Of a DNA stretch of 64,000 nucleotides, positions 24,615 through 33,852 are shown piece by piece. The notes under the pieces were generated by a model. The model was not told where the DNA came from, did not search any database, and was given only the letters and a program-made list of their open reading frames with translations. Made by a program: the position numbers and the translations under genes. This DNA is from Paenarthrobacter sp. GOM3. GTDB taxonomy: Bacteria > Actinomycetota > Actinomycetes > Actinomycetales > Micrococcaceae. How positions within the stretch are numbered: position 1 is the stretch's first letter; every line of letters begins with the position of its first letter. The DNA lies in assembly GCF_018215265.2 (NCBI RefSeq), contig NZ_CP136562.1, forward strand, positions 3,534,001 to 3,598,000, given 5' to 3'.

Positions 24615-26306
24615 ATGTATTTGCTGCTCGCCGCCCACCCGGAAGGCGCAGCCATACAGAGGATCTCCCCCACGGGAAAACCGACGGCCGACCCACGCCT
24701 TGTCACGCGAGGCGAGCTGCCCGGCGTCGTACGTGAGCTGGAAGCCCAGCGGCCACGCTGGGTGTGGCACCGGGCCCAGGATTGGTACCCGGAACTCCTG
24801 GGTCACGGAGTCGAGCTGGAACGCTGCCACGATCTTGCCCTGTGTGGGGCGATCCTGGCCCATTCGGAGTTCACAGCCCACACGGACTACGCCAAGCACG
24901 CCGTCAAGCTCACGCAGGACGACGACGCCGCACCTCCCCGCGTCCTGCAGCCCCCGCCCCCGCCCGCCGATCAAGGCGCACTCTTCGATGACATCATCAG
25001 CTCGACCCCGAAGGCAGGCCTGGTTGAACTCAAGGAAGAGTTCACGGCCCAACAGCACGCCGTCGCCCAGGTGTCCACGGACCAGCAGCAGCGGCAGCGC
25101 CTCCAACTGCTGCTCGCCGCTGAGTCAGCCTGCGCAATTATCGCCGTCGAGATGCAACACGCCGGTGTCCCCTGGCGGGAGGAACTCCATCAGCAAATTC
25201 TCGCGGATGTCCTCGGTCCACGGCCCCAACCGGGACACCGGCCGCCCGCACTTGAGGCCCTGTGCGCCGAGCTCCGGAGCATCCTTAACTCCCCCGGTTT
25301 GAACCCCGACTCCCCGCAGGACCTCATGCGTGCCCTGCACCGGAACGGAATCGAAGTGAAAAGTACGCGGCAGTGGGAGCTCCAGGAGTCGAAGCACCCT
25401 GCCATCCAGCCATTGCTTGCGTACAAGAAGCTTTCGCGCCTGCACACTGCCAACGGTTGGGCCTGGCTGGACGCATGGGTCAGTGACGGGCGGTTCCACC
25501 CGGAGTACGTCGTGGGCGGAGTAGTTTCCGGTCGCTGGGCTTCCCGGGGCGGCGGCGCCCTGCAGATTCCGCGCAACATCCGGGCAGCAGTCCACGCCGA
25601 CCCAGGCCATAAGCTCATCGTCGCTGACGCCTCCCAACTGGAACCCCGCGTCCTGGTGGCATTGGCCCAGGACACCAAAATGGCGGAAGCGGCGCGGGAC
25701 AAGGACCTCTACGCAGGCATCGCGGCGCAGGGCTTTGGCGGTGATCGAGCCAAGGCGAAGGTTGCCCTCCTGGGGGCGATTTATGGCGCTACCACCGGCG
25801 AGTCGGGCCGGCTCATGCCTCAGCTGACGCGCACCTATCCCCGCGCGGTGGGGTTCGTGGAGCAGGCAGCCCGTGAGGGCGAAGCGGGCCGGACCGTGAC
25901 CACGAGGTTGGGGCGAAGCAGCCCACCGCCGTCGGCCGGCTGGTTACGGAGCCAGCAATCCACCACCGCAGAGGAACAGCGCCGGGCGGATAACTTGGCC
26001 CGATCACGGGGCCGCTTCACCCGCAATTTCGTGGTCCAAGGCTCCGCGGCGGAATGGGCGGCCTGCTGGCTGGCGGAATTACGACGACGGCTGCGGGCTT
26101 TCCGGGCGGAAGGATCGCCTTCCGGGGAACTCGTCTTCTTCCTCCATGACGAAGTCATGGTTCACGCGCCTGACAACGCTGTGGACGACTGCATCAGGGC
26201 CATCGAAGAGGCGGCGGCAGCGGCGAAACTGCTCATGTTCGGGCAGGTGCCTGTGGAGTTCCCAGTGAGCGTCGCCGTCGTCGACTCCTACGACAAGGCG
26301 AAGTAA
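24615..26306 (+). CDS. Pol I-like 'bifunctional 3'-5' exonuclease/DNA polymerase' (family A), degenerate
   Basis: Family-A DNA polymerase homologue of 563 residues, much shorter than PolA (about 900) and without a 5' nuclease domain. The N-terminal ~190 residues correspond to a reduced exonuclease region in which the catalytic DxE residues are not recognisable. Polymerase motifs: A = VADASQLEPRVLVAL (catalytic Asp kept, the usual Tyr is Ala); B = DRAKAKVALLGAIYGAT (Arg, Lys and Tyr of the O-helix kept, the Phe is Leu); C = FFLHDEVMVH (His-Asp-Glu kept). It could still be a polymerase; its role (repair or bypass) is unknown. ATGs at 24606 and 24615 are both plausible starts. Confidence 0.82.
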   Translation: MYLLLAAHPEGAAIQRISPTGKPTADPRLVTRGELPGVVRELEAQRPRWVWHRAQDWYPELLGHGVELERCHDLALCGAILAHSEFTAHTDYAKHAVKLTQDDDAAPPRVLQPPPPPADQGALFDDIISSTPKAGLVELKEEFTAQQHAVAQVSTDQQQRQRLQLLLAAESACAIIAVEMQHAGVPWREELHQQILADVLGPRPQPGHRPPALEALCAELRSILNSPGLNPDSPQDLMRALHRNGIEVKSTRQWELQESKHPAIQPLLAYKKLSRLHTANGWAWLDAWVSDGRFHPEYVVGGVVSGRWASRGGGALQIPRNIRAAVHADPGHKLIVADASQLEPRVLVALAQDTKMAEAARDKDLYAGIAAQGFGGDRAKAKVALLGAIYGATTGESGRLMPQLTRTYPRAVGFVEQAAREGEAGRTVTTRLGRSSPPPSAGWLRSQQSTTAEEQRRADNLARSRGRFTRNFVVQGSAAEWAACWLAELRRRLRAFRAEGSPSGELVFFLHDEVMVHAPDNAVDDCIRAIEEAAAAAKLLMFGQVPVEFPVSVAVVDSYDKAK

Positions 26307-26466
26307 CAGGACCCGGCCCGGGTATCCAGTCACATCTCGCCATATGAGCCGCCATGACGAGTACCGAAAAGTAACTTTGGATATCCCGCCGTTCTGGATA
26401 CTTTCTCTGTGTGGACAGGTTTGCCCTTCCACATTCGCGTGCAAGGAAGCATCAGGGGGAAAAGCG

Positions 26467-26667
26467 ATGGCTGGCAGGTTTGAGATTCTCAAAGGCACCG
26501 ACGAGACGTACCGCTTCCGGCTCACGGCAGCCGACGGAACCGTCGTGGCCGAATCACCAACATTTAGTCATTTAGAGGGCGTTGTTGCGGGCATCAACGC
26601 CGTCCGTGAGAACGCCGCCACCGGCCTGATCGTGGACCGTTCGACGGCGGCCCGCACGGCCGCCTGA
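26467..26667 (+). CDS. YegP-like DUF1508 protein
   Basis: Small soluble protein of 66 residues with one DUF1508/YegP repeat: GRFEILKGTDETYRFRLTAADGTVVAESPTF, then the helix GVVAGINAVRENA. Family members usually have one or two such repeats (about 55-110 residues) and no established function. The ATG at 26467 has the purine-rich site GGGGGAAAAGCG in front; a longer in-frame reading from 26344 lacks family similarity. Monocistronic by position. Confidence 0.82.
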   Translation: MAGRFEILKGTDETYRFRLTAADGTVVAESPTFSHLEGVVAGINAVRENAATGLIVDRSTAARTAA

Positions 26668-26693
26668 ACGGCACCTCGGGTGGCGTCAAAGTC

Positions 26694-27371
26694 CTAGAGA
26701 TCGATGTCGTGGAGCTTGTTCTGGTCCCAGGGAACGGTCCAGCCCAGTTCGTCGAAAAGGCCGCTGAGAACCATCCCGGTAAAGCCCCACACCACCACGC
26801 CGTTAACGGTGAAGCCCGGGCTGGTATATGTACGCCCGAACCGCGAAATGGTGGCGCTTACACGGTTGACCGGATCAAGCAGGTCCCGGACGGGAACCCG
26901 AAAAACCTGGGCCGATTCGCCATAGTCCACCACGCGAACCGGTGATGGCGCATCCCACCAGGCCAGCACCGGCGTGACCCGGAAGTTACTGCGGATTAGG
27001 CCGAGCTCGGGCATGACGCCGAGAACCCGGACGCCGCTGGCGTCCAAGCCGGTTTCTTCCACTGCTTCCCGGAGCGCCGCGGCCACAACCGATTCGTCCT
27101 CCGGGTCCACGCTGCCACCCGGAAACGCCACCTGCCCCGGATGGTCGTCAAGGGTATGCGCCCGTTCCAACAGGAGGACGTCAAGGTCTGCCGGGGCGAT
27201 GGGACGCCCGGATTCCGCGGGCACATTGTCCAGCACGCCGAACAACATCAGGACGGCGGCGGCCCGGTTTGTCTCCTCAAGGACGGGCAGCTGGGCCCAA
27301 AGGCTTGAGTGCTGTTGTTCGCCGGACTCGTAGCGGGCAACGAGTGCGGACAACTCCTCAAGCGCGGTCAC
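26694..27371 (-). CDS. NUDIX CoA pyrophosphatase-like hydrolase
   Basis: Predicted Mn/Mg-dependent CoA diphosphatase, 225 residues. The Nudix box is complete: [29 protein letters not shown] spacing (G-x5-E-x7-R-E-x2-E-E-x-G), and the stretch just before it, [21 protein letters not shown], fits the upstream NuCoA motif of CoA pyrophosphatases. GTG start at 27371 overlaps the nth stop (GTGA). In M. tuberculosis the related Rv3672c also lies close to nth and marP. Specificity for CoA is inferred from the motif only. Confidence 0.85.
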   Translation of the reverse strand: MTALEELSALVARYESGEQQHSSLWAQLPVLEETNRAAAVLMLFGVLDNVPAESGRPIAPADLDVLLLERAHTLDDHPGQVAFPGGSVDPEDESVVAAALREAVEETGLDASGVRVLGVMPELGLIRSNFRVTPVLAWWDAPSPVRVVDYGESAQVFRVPVRDLLDPVNRVSATISRFGRTYTSPGFTVNGVVVWGFTGMVLSGLFDELGWTVPWDQNKLHDIDL

Positions 27372-28162
27372 CCGGGCCTCCTTTGCGATTCCATGCGGAT
27401 TTCCGCGGCCCGGTGGGTCTCAGCGAGCAATCGTTCAAGCAGCGCTTCATTTCCGGGCGCGAGCTCATACTTCAACAACTTGGCTGCTTTGACAGGGTCC
27501 GTCTCGCCGTCGCCGTAGCTGGGGCAGAGACTGGCGACGGGACAGGCGCCGCAGGCCGGCTTCTTGGCGTGGCAGATCCTGCGTCCGTGGAACACCACGC
27601 GGTGGGACAGCATGGTCCAGTCCCGGCGTTCAAACAGCTCGGCAACATCAAATTCGATCTTGACCGGATCATCGGAAGCAGTCCATCCGAACCGTCGTGC
27701 CAAGCGTCCAAAGTGCGTGTCGACGGTGATCCCCGGAACTCCGAAGGCATTGCCCAGCACAACGTTGGCGGTCTTCCGCCCGACTCCCGGCAACGTCACC
27801 AGGTCTTCCAAGCGGCCCGGGACCTCGCCGTCGTACTCGTCCACCAACCGGGTGCTCAGCGCCAGGACGTTGCGCGCTTTTGCCCTGAAGAAACCCGTGG
27901 GTTGAAGGATTGCTTCAAGTTCGAAGGGATCCGCTTCAGCCATGGTCCGCGCGTCCGGGTAGCGGGCAAACAGGATCTTGGTTACCTGATTGACCAGGAC
28001 GTCGGTTGTCTGGGCGGAAAGGACCGTGGCCACTACCAGTTCAAACGGGTTCCGGAAGTCCAACTCCGCATGCGCGTAAGGGTACTTGTCAGCGAGGACC
28101 CTGTTGATCTTGCGTGCCCGGCGTTTGAGTGCGAGCAGCGAACCAGCTTCGGCGATGGCCAC
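27368..28162 (-). CDS. nth: Endonuclease III
   Basis: Base-excision-repair DNA glycosylase/AP lyase that removes oxidised pyrimidines. The protein has 264 residues. The helix-hairpin-helix [14 protein letters not shown] carries the catalytic Lys (130), and the catalytic Asp (148) is in [10 protein letters not shown]. The 4Fe-4S cluster ligands Cys 197, 204, 207 and 213 have the canonical C-x6-C-x2-C-x5-C spacing. GTG start at 28162. It lies 12 bp after the stop of the membrane protein gene and overlaps the NUDIX gene, giving a three-gene transcription unit. Confidence 0.95.
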   Translation of the reverse strand: MAIAEAGSLLALKRRARKINRVLADKYPYAHAELDFRNPFELVVATVLSAQTTDVLVNQVTKILFARYPDARTMAEADPFELEAILQPTGFFRAKARNVLALSTRLVDEYDGEVPGRLEDLVTLPGVGRKTANVVLGNAFGVPGITVDTHFGRLARRFGWTASDDPVKIEFDVAELFERRDWTMLSHRVVFHGRRICHAKKPACGACPVASLCPSYGDGETDPVKAAKLLKYELAPGNEALLERLLAETHRAAEIRMESQRRPG

Positions 28163-28174
28163 GGTGTCCTCGCC

Positions 28175-29581
28175 CTAGCCGCGTTCGATGTTGCTGAGCT
28201 CCCTGAGGACCCCAACCTTGCCGTCAGTGTCCTGCACCAGGAATTCGTGGCCTCGGTCCTCAAGCGCGAGGACCCAGCCGCCGGGTTCTATGGTGAAGGA
28301 AGGAGCGCCGGAGTGTTCGTCGTACGCCGTGCGCGGCTGGGCGACCGCGAACCAGAAGGCCTCGTACGCGGGGGAATCGGACTCCTCGGGACGACTTGCT
28401 GGGTCCACGGTGGCGCCAATGGAGTCGCTGACCCGGCGGGTGTCACCGGAAACGATGGGCGTAGCCATGGTGGCGGCCCACGGCTGCTGCGCGGGGGGCT
28501 GCTGCGCGGCGGCCTGGGCGGCAGCGGGCTGGGTCGCGTGCTGGGTGGTGGCGGGCTCCGGAGCGGACGCCGGGGCTTTGTCCCCTTCACTGGACCCAGC
28601 AGCCCCGTTCCTCGTGGCTTCGTGAGCCGCAGGAGTTGCCGGCGACGCACCTGCACCTGACGGAGCAGGTGCGGTTCCGGAGGCACCGGCGGCACCGGAC
28701 GGAGCAGGCGCGGTCCCAGGCGTGCCGTCGGCTGAATGAACGACGGCGGGCGCCGCGGCGGCCTGCGCCGGGTTGGCCTCCGCCACAGTGGCCTGCGCTG
28801 CCTTGGCCTCTGCCGGGGCAGCCGGAGCGAACGGGCTGGAACCTGCGGCGGCGCCGGGGGCGCCGGATGAAACTACGGGACTGGGAGCCTGGTATCCGGG
28901 CGCCGATCCTTGGAAGCCAGGAGTAGACGAACTTGCAGCCGGTTTGGGAGCTTTGGGCGCCTTGGGAGCGGCAGGTTTACGGCTAGGCACAACTGCTTCG
29001 CGGGCCACAATATGCGCCGGCGTTTCAGCGCGGCCCTTGAAATCGGCAGACAGCCACGGAAGATGCGGGCCAAGTACCGTCGCAGCCAGCAGGCCAACCG
29101 AACCGACCAAGCCCAGCAGCACACCGCCGTTGAAGGAGTTGGCGATCGTCAGGAAGAACAGGGGGAAAGCGAAGGAAGCCGTGACCGACGCGAACTGGTC
29201 AATGGACAAGGAGCCGACGCGCACAATGGTCTTCGGCTGCAGCCTACGGGCGACGAACAGCGCCGTCACCACCAGGGGCAGGATGATGCCCAGCAGCAGG
29301 AAGAACAGGTTTCCAAGGTTCCACAGGTTGTAGCGGTCCCCGAACATAGGCAGGAGGGACGCAACGAACATCAGAAGGGTGGAGCCGAAGACGGTGAGGT
29401 CCCGGATAGTGAAGGGGCCGGCGACAGCGTCGTAGGTGGCAGGTGCTCCGGAGGAGTCCTTTGCGGGACCGCTGGCGGCGTTGCTGGCGGCGGCGTTGCC
29501 ACCTGCAGGGGTGGCCGTTCCAGCCGTGGTGTCCGGTCCCGTCGGTTGTGAGTCGTGCGGGCCTGGGCTCAGCTGGTTCAT
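28175..29581 (-). CDS. Membrane protein with long Ala/Pro-rich linker and C-terminal globular domain, unknown function
   Basis: Unrecognised protein of 468 residues. A polar, Thr/Ala/Gly-rich N-terminus (1-55) is followed by about four membrane helices (TVFGSTLLMFVASLLPMF; LFFLLLGIILPLVVTALFV; FAFPLFFLTIANSF; VLLGLVGSVGLLAATVLG). Next comes about 180 residues of low-complexity Ala/Pro/Ser sequence containing KAPKAPKP and two copies of GTAPAPSGA. The last ~70 residues (AYEAFWFAVAQPRTAYDE...GWVLALEDRGHEFLVQDTDGKVGVL) look folded, possibly cytoplasmic. It is first in the operon with nth and nudix. Its composition resembles other actinobacterial envelope proteins, but no function is assigned. Confidence 0.72.
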   Translation of the reverse strand: MNQLSPGPHDSQPTGPDTTAGTATPAGGNAAASNAASGPAKDSSGAPATYDAVAGPFTIRDLTVFGSTLLMFVASLLPMFGDRYNLWNLGNLFFLLLGIILPLVVTALFVARRLQPKTIVRVGSLSIDQFASVTASFAFPLFFLTIANSFNGGVLLGLVGSVGLLAATVLGPHLPWLSADFKGRAETPAHIVAREAVVPSRKPAAPKAPKAPKPAASSSTPGFQGSAPGYQAPSPVVSSGAPGAAAGSSPFAPAAPAEAKAAQATVAEANPAQAAAAPAVVHSADGTPGTAPAPSGAAGASGTAPAPSGAGASPATPAAHEATRNGAAGSSEGDKAPASAPEPATTQHATQPAAAQAAAQQPPAQQPWAATMATPIVSGDTRRVSDSIGATVDPASRPEESDSPAYEAFWFAVAQPRTAYDEHSGAPSFTIEPGGWVLALEDRGHEFLVQDTDGKVGVLRELSNIERG

Positions 29582-30054
29582 CTATTTCTCCTTCGTACGG
29601 CGGTGCCTTGGACAGTCCGGCCCGGTCCTCTCCGCAGGATTCCGCGGAGAAACCGGACACGCCAGAAGATGCGTCCCAAGGCCTCTTCAGCCTATGCCAC
29701 CCCACTGACAGGGTTCCAGCAGAAAACGGTCATACGGCTTCGCCCACAGCAAACTCCAAGGTCCCTTACAGTAATCGCCGCCCGACTTCCGCCCCGACAG
29801 CGCCGGCCCGGGTCCGCCGTCGTCGTCATGTAAACGGTTCCTCATAACCCCAGCCGCCATTCGGCGCTAAATTTACGCCGCTCACGGCCACGTTTGTGAC
29901 CACGCACACGTAGGACCTTTCAAAGCGATAGTGTTGTTGGCGGACAGCACTCTGCGGACCTTCCGCGGGACCTGCACGACGCCGGAACGCGGCTCGGGCG
30001 CGGACCCCCGGAAAGGCTCCGCGAAGCAAAGATCGATGAATAATGAGGTTCACC
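29582..30054. other. 473-bp divergent spacer between the membrane-protein operon and acs
   Basis: No gene is supported. It contains the hairpin at 29622-29656 close to the leftward gene and a TGTGA-N6-ACACG stretch at 29895-29910, which is a partial match to CRP/GlxR-type sites. GlxR-type control of acs is known in other actinobacteria, so this is a weak candidate operator. The acs ribosome site is AATGAGG before 30055. Confidence 0.45.
29622..29656 (-). repeat. Inverted repeat in the leader of the membrane-protein operon
   Basis: Stem of CCGGT (29622-29626) with ACCGG (29652-29656) and TCTCCGC (29629-29635) with GCGGAGA (29644-29650), separated by a small two-base/one-base internal bulge and an 8-nt loop. 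It lies about 40 bp ahead of the leftward ATG at 29581 and could be a leader RNA hairpin or a protein-binding site. Confidence 0.4.
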
Positions 30055-32058
30055 ATGTCCCAGGACACCACCGGATCCACACACGTCGAGGCCCTCGAAA
30101 ACCTCCTGCACGAGAACCGCAAGTTCGCGCCGTCGGCAGAGTTCGCGGCCGACGCCGTCACCAGCGCTGACGCCTATGCAGAGGCTGAGGCGGACCGCCC
30201 GGCGTTTTGGGCCAAGCAGGCCCGCGAGCTGCTGACCTGGGACAAGGACTTCAGTGAAGCCCTTGACTGGTCCAACCCGCCGTTTGCCAAGTGGTTCGTT
30301 GGCGGCGAGGTCAACGCTGCCTACAACGCGCTGGATCGGCACGTGGAGAACGGACTGGGCGACCGCGTTGCCATCTACTTTGAAGGCGAACCCGGCGACA
30401 CCCGCAGCTACACGTATGCGGAGCTGACGGAAGCGGTAAAGAAGGCTGCCAACGCGTTCCAAACCCTCGGTGTTGCCAAGGGTGACCGCGTGGCTGTGTA
30501 CCTGCCCATGATTCCTGAGGCCGTCATCACGCTGCTTGCCTGCGCCCGGATCGGGGCCGTGCATTCGGTGGTCTTCGGTGGTTTCTCCGCTGATGCCCTG
30601 CGCTCCCGGATCGAGGACGCTGAAGCCAAGCTCGTTGTCACCGCAGATGGCACCTACCGCCGCGGCAAGCCCTCACCGCTCAAGCCAGCCGTGGACGAAG
30701 CCCTCTCCAAAGAAGGACACACTGTCCAGAACGTTGTGGTGGTCAAGCGCAACGGCGAGGACGTCAACTGGGTGGAAGGCCGCGACCTCTGGTGGTCCGA
30801 GACGGTTGATAAAGCCGAAAGCGAGCACATGGCGGTCGGGCATGACTCCGAGCACCCGCTATTCATCCTTTACACCTCCGGAACCACCGGTAAGCCCAAG
30901 GGCATCCTGCACACAACCGGTGGCTACCTCACCCAGACCGCCTACACGCACAAGGCAGTATTCGACCTCCACCCGGAAACGGACGTGTACTGGTGCACCG
31001 CCGACGTCGGATGGGTCACCGGCCACTCGTACGTCACCTACGCGCCGCTGGTCAATGGCGCCACCCAGGTCATGTACGAAGGCACGCCGGACTCCCCGCA
31101 CCAGGGCCGCTGGTGGGAAATCGTTGAAAAGTACAAGGTCTCCATCCTGTACACGGCACCCACCGCGATCCGTACGTTCATGAAGTGGGGCCGCGAGATC
31201 CCGGACAAGTACGATCTCTCCTCCATCCGGGTGCTGGGCTCGGTGGGCGAATCCATCAACCCCGAGGCCTGGATGTGGTACCGCAACGTGATCGGCGCCA
31301 ACGCAGGTAAGAACGGCGAGAAGAAGGAGAACCCGGCACCCATCGTGGACACCTGGTGGCAAACCGAAACCGGCGCCCAGATGATCGCACCGCTGCCGGG
31401 CGTCACCGCCACCAAGCCCGGGTCGGCGCAGGTCCCGCTGCCCGGTATCGCCGTGGACGTCGTGGACGAAAACGGCCAGTCCGTGGCCAACGGCGAAGGC
31501 GGCTACCTTGTGGTCCGCGAACCGTGGCCCTCCATGCTCCGCGGGATTTGGGGCGACCCCGAGCGTTTCAAGGACACCTACTGGTCCCGGTTCGAGGCCA
31601 TGTACTTCGCCGGCGATGGCGCCAAGAAGGACGAAGACGGCGATGTCTGGCTCCTTGGCCGCGTTGACGACGTCATGAACGTCTCCGGCCACCGGCTCTC
31701 CACCACCGAGATCGAGTCCGCCCTTGTCAGCCACCCGTCCGTGGCCGAAGCGGCCGTGGTTGGTGCCGCCGACGAGACCACGGGGCAGGCGGTCGTCGCG
31801 TTCGTCATCCTCCGTGGCGATGCCGTGAACAACGGCGACGAAACCGTCCTGGAACTGCGCAACCACGTGGGCAAGGAAATCGGTCCGATCGCCAAGCCCA
31901 AGCAGTTGCTCATTGTGCCGGAACTGCCAAAGACCCGCTCCGGCAAGATCGTCCGCCGTCTTCTCAAGGACATCGCCGAGGGTCGCGACACCGGCGACGC
32001 CACCACCCTGGCAGACCCGGGCATCATGACCCAGATCGCCGACTCGCTCCGCAAGTAG
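30055..32058 (+). CDS. acs: Acetyl-CoA synthetase (AMP-forming)
   Basis: Activates acetate with ATP and CoA to acetyl-CoA. The protein has 667 residues (family about 650). Adenylation motifs: [11 protein letters not shown] (P-loop A3), [25 protein letters not shown] (A5), [31 protein letters not shown] (A7/A8), and the C-terminal [13 protein letters not shown], whose Lys is the site of regulatory acetylation in this family; an AcuC-type deacetylase is encoded at 1623. The ATG at 30055 is chosen because of AATGAGG upstream. Rv3667 occupies the same syntenic place. No acetyltransferase partner is adjacent. Confidence 0.96.
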   Translation: MSQDTTGSTHVEALENLLHENRKFAPSAEFAADAVTSADAYAEAEADRPAFWAKQARELLTWDKDFSEALDWSNPPFAKWFVGGEVNAAYNALDRHVENGLGDRVAIYFEGEPGDTRSYTYAELTEAVKKAANAFQTLGVAKGDRVAVYLPMIPEAVITLLACARIGAVHSVVFGGFSADALRSRIEDAEAKLVVTADGTYRRGKPSPLKPAVDEALSKEGHTVQNVVVVKRNGEDVNWVEGRDLWWSETVDKAESEHMAVGHDSEHPLFILYTSGTTGKPKGILHTTGGYLTQTAYTHKAVFDLHPETDVYWCTADVGWVTGHSYVTYAPLVNGATQVMYEGTPDSPHQGRWWEIVEKYKVSILYTAPTAIRTFMKWGREIPDKYDLSSIRVLGSVGESINPEAWMWYRNVIGANAGKNGEKKENPAPIVDTWWQTETGAQMIAPLPGVTATKPGSAQVPLPGIAVDVVDENGQSVANGEGGYLVVREPWPSMLRGIWGDPERFKDTYWSRFEAMYFAGDGAKKDEDGDVWLLGRVDDVMNVSGHRLSTTEIESALVSHPSVAEAAVVGAADETTGQAVVAFVILRGDAVNNGDETVLELRNHVGKEIGPIAKPKQLLIVPELPKTRSGKIVRRLLKDIAEGRDTGDATTLADPGIMTQIADSLRK

Positions 32059-32223
32059 CGTTTCCCGGCCGGATTATCGACGGCGTCGCTCGCCTCCCGT
32101 GGTGAGCGGCGCCGTCGTGCGTTCCTGCTGCGGTGGGGCGCCTTACCGCCCTCGGGGAGTCCTGCGTCCTAGACTGGAGCCAGACTCAGCCGCACGTTTG
32201 ACGAGGTTCCCAGAAAGGCCCTG

Positions 32224-33021
32224 ATGCTTCAGGCAGCACGCCACTCCGCCATCATCGACGCCGTCCAGCGCGAACGCGTCGTACGGGTCTCGGACCTCGC
32301 CCAACTCCTTGGCGTCTCCCCCATGACCGTGCGGCGCGACATCGAAGCCCTGGAGGAATCCGGCCGGGTGGAGCGCATCCACGGCGGCGCCAAACTGCCC
32401 GGCGATGCGAGCACCCACGAGCCCGGTTTCGAGCTCAAGTCCACGCAGCTGACTGCCGAGAAGCACGCAATTGCCGTTGAAGCCGCTTCGATAGTCCAGG
32501 AGGGCATGGCGATTGGGCTCGGTGCCGGCACCACCACCTGGGCGCTGGCAAAGGAACTCGTCAACGGTCCCCGCATCACAGTGGTGACCAACTCTGTCCG
32601 GATCGCCGACCTTTTTCATCACGGCGCCTCTTCCGGCCCTGCCCGGTTTGGTTCCACCGTCATCCTGATCGGTGGCGAGCGCACGCCGTCGGACGCTTTG
32701 GTTGGACCCATTGCCACCGCATCCTTGAAGCAACTCCACCTGGACGTCCTGTTCCTTGGCGTCCACGGCATGGACGCCCAAGCAGGCTTCACCACGCCCA
32801 ATCTGCTTGAAGCTGAGACCAACCGTGCCTTCATGGCCTCCGCGCGGAGCACGGTCATTTTGGCCGATCACAGCAAATGGGGCGTGGTGGGCATTGCTTC
32901 GATCGCCCAGTTGGAGCAGGCCGACGAACTCATCACGGACTCGTTGCTGGGTGAGGACGCCCGGCGGGTGCTGGAAGAGAACGTGGCGAAGCTTCGGATT
33001 GCGGATGCCCAACCCAGCTAG
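32224..33021 (+). CDS. DeoR-family transcription regulator
   Basis: Sugar-phosphate-responsive repressor type, 265 residues. N-terminal DeoR helix-turn-helix: RHSAIIDAVQRERVVRVSDLAQLLGVSPMTVRRDIEALEESGRVERIHGGAKL (about 6-58, the conserved V-S-x-x-T-x-R-R-D core and the R-x-H-G-G wing). C-terminal DeoRC sensor domain: MAIGLGAGTTTWALAKEL, VVTNS and the GVHGMDAQAGFTTPN loop, with DHSKWG near the end, typical of sugar-phosphate binding. ATG at 32224 after AGAAAGG. No sugar gene is directly adjacent; the next genes encode an ABC/FtsX pair. The regulated genes are unknown. Confidence 0.9.
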   Translation: MLQAARHSAIIDAVQRERVVRVSDLAQLLGVSPMTVRRDIEALEESGRVERIHGGAKLPGDASTHEPGFELKSTQLTAEKHAIAVEAASIVQEGMAIGLGAGTTTWALAKELVNGPRITVVTNSVRIADLFHHGASSGPARFGSTVILIGGERTPSDALVGPIATASLKQLHLDVLFLGVHGMDAQAGFTTPNLLEAETNRAFMASARSTVILADHSKWGVVGIASIAQLEQADELITDSLLGEDARRVLEENVAKLRIADAQPS

Positions 33022-33111
33022 GCCGCTCTCATACCGCGGGTGGATGGCTGGCCGCGGAGTTCAACCGGTGGACTGACGCGCGGCGATGGTCCGTTTCGGG
33101 ATGCTGGATGT

Positions 33112-33852
33112 ATGAACGCCATCCTCCACGCCCAGCAACTCACCAAGCACTATCCAGGCAGCCTCGCCTTGGACCACGTCGACTTCACTGTGAACACCGG
33201 CGAATCCATTGCGATCATTGGAGCCTCGGGTTCCGGCAAGACCACTCTGCTGCACTGCCTCGCCGGGATTTTGAGGCCCGACGCCGGTTCGGTCACCTTG
33301 AACACCCCCTCGTCAGCTTTACGACTGGACACCTTGGGTGACGCTGCGCTGTCCCGTTTGCGGCGCGAGGAGTTCGGTTTCGTATTCCAGCAAGGCATGC
33401 TCCTTCCGGAACTGACGGCCATCGAAAACGTGGCTCTCGCCTTGATGCTGAACGGCACCGACAGGGCCACCTCCGAATCCCGAGCCGCGGAATGGCTGGC
33501 CGCACTTGGCCTTGGCGGGATGGAGCAGCGCCGCCTGGGTGAGTTGTCCGGCGGGCAGGTCCAGCGCGTCGCCATTGCCCGGGCCCAAGTGACCGGCGCC
33601 CGGGTGGTCTTTGCCGATGAACCCACGGGAGCCCTCGATTCAGCCACGTCCAGTGAAGTGCTGGACATACTGCTTGGTTCCGTTGCAGCCAACGGCCGAA
33701 CCTTGCTGGTGGTTACGCACGATCCCAACGTCGCTGCCCGTTGCCAACGCGTCGTGGAATTGCGGGACGGCCGGATCGTGGCCGACAACGGTGGACCCTC
33801 CAGTCCGGCCGCGCCCGCAGCAACCAACTTCAAGGGTGCCTTCAATGTCTAG
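33112..33852 (+). CDS. MacB/LolD-type ABC transporter ATPase
   Basis: ATP-binding subunit of 246 residues that works with the permease gene overlapping its 3' end. Walker A IGASGSGKTTLLH, Q-loop FVFQQGMLLPELTAIENV, signature LSGGQVQRVAIARA, Walker B VVFADEPTGALD, and switch VTHD are complete. The LPELTAIENV sequence is typical of the lipoprotein/antibiotic MacB-FtsX subclass rather than importers. The ATG at 33112 is preferred; an upstream frame extension has no family similarity. Substrate unknown (antimicrobial resistance or envelope function are usual roles). Confidence 0.92.
   Translation: MNAILHAQQLTKHYPGSLALDHVDFTVNTGESIAIIGASGSGKTTLLHCLAGILRPDAGSVTLNTPSSALRLDTLGDAALSRLRREEFGFVFQQGMLLPELTAIENVALALMLNGTDRATSESRAAEWLAALGLGGMEQRRLGELSGGQVQRVAIARAQVTGARVVFADEPTGALDSATSSEVLDILLGSVAANGRTLLVVTHDPNVAARCQRVVELRDGRIVADNGGPSSPAAPAATNFKGAFNV

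Noticed and set aside
33611..33844. A 78-codon N-terminal extension of the FtsX permease
   Set aside because: It lies inside the ATPase gene in another frame and has no signal or membrane features; the ATG at 33845 gives a normal start.
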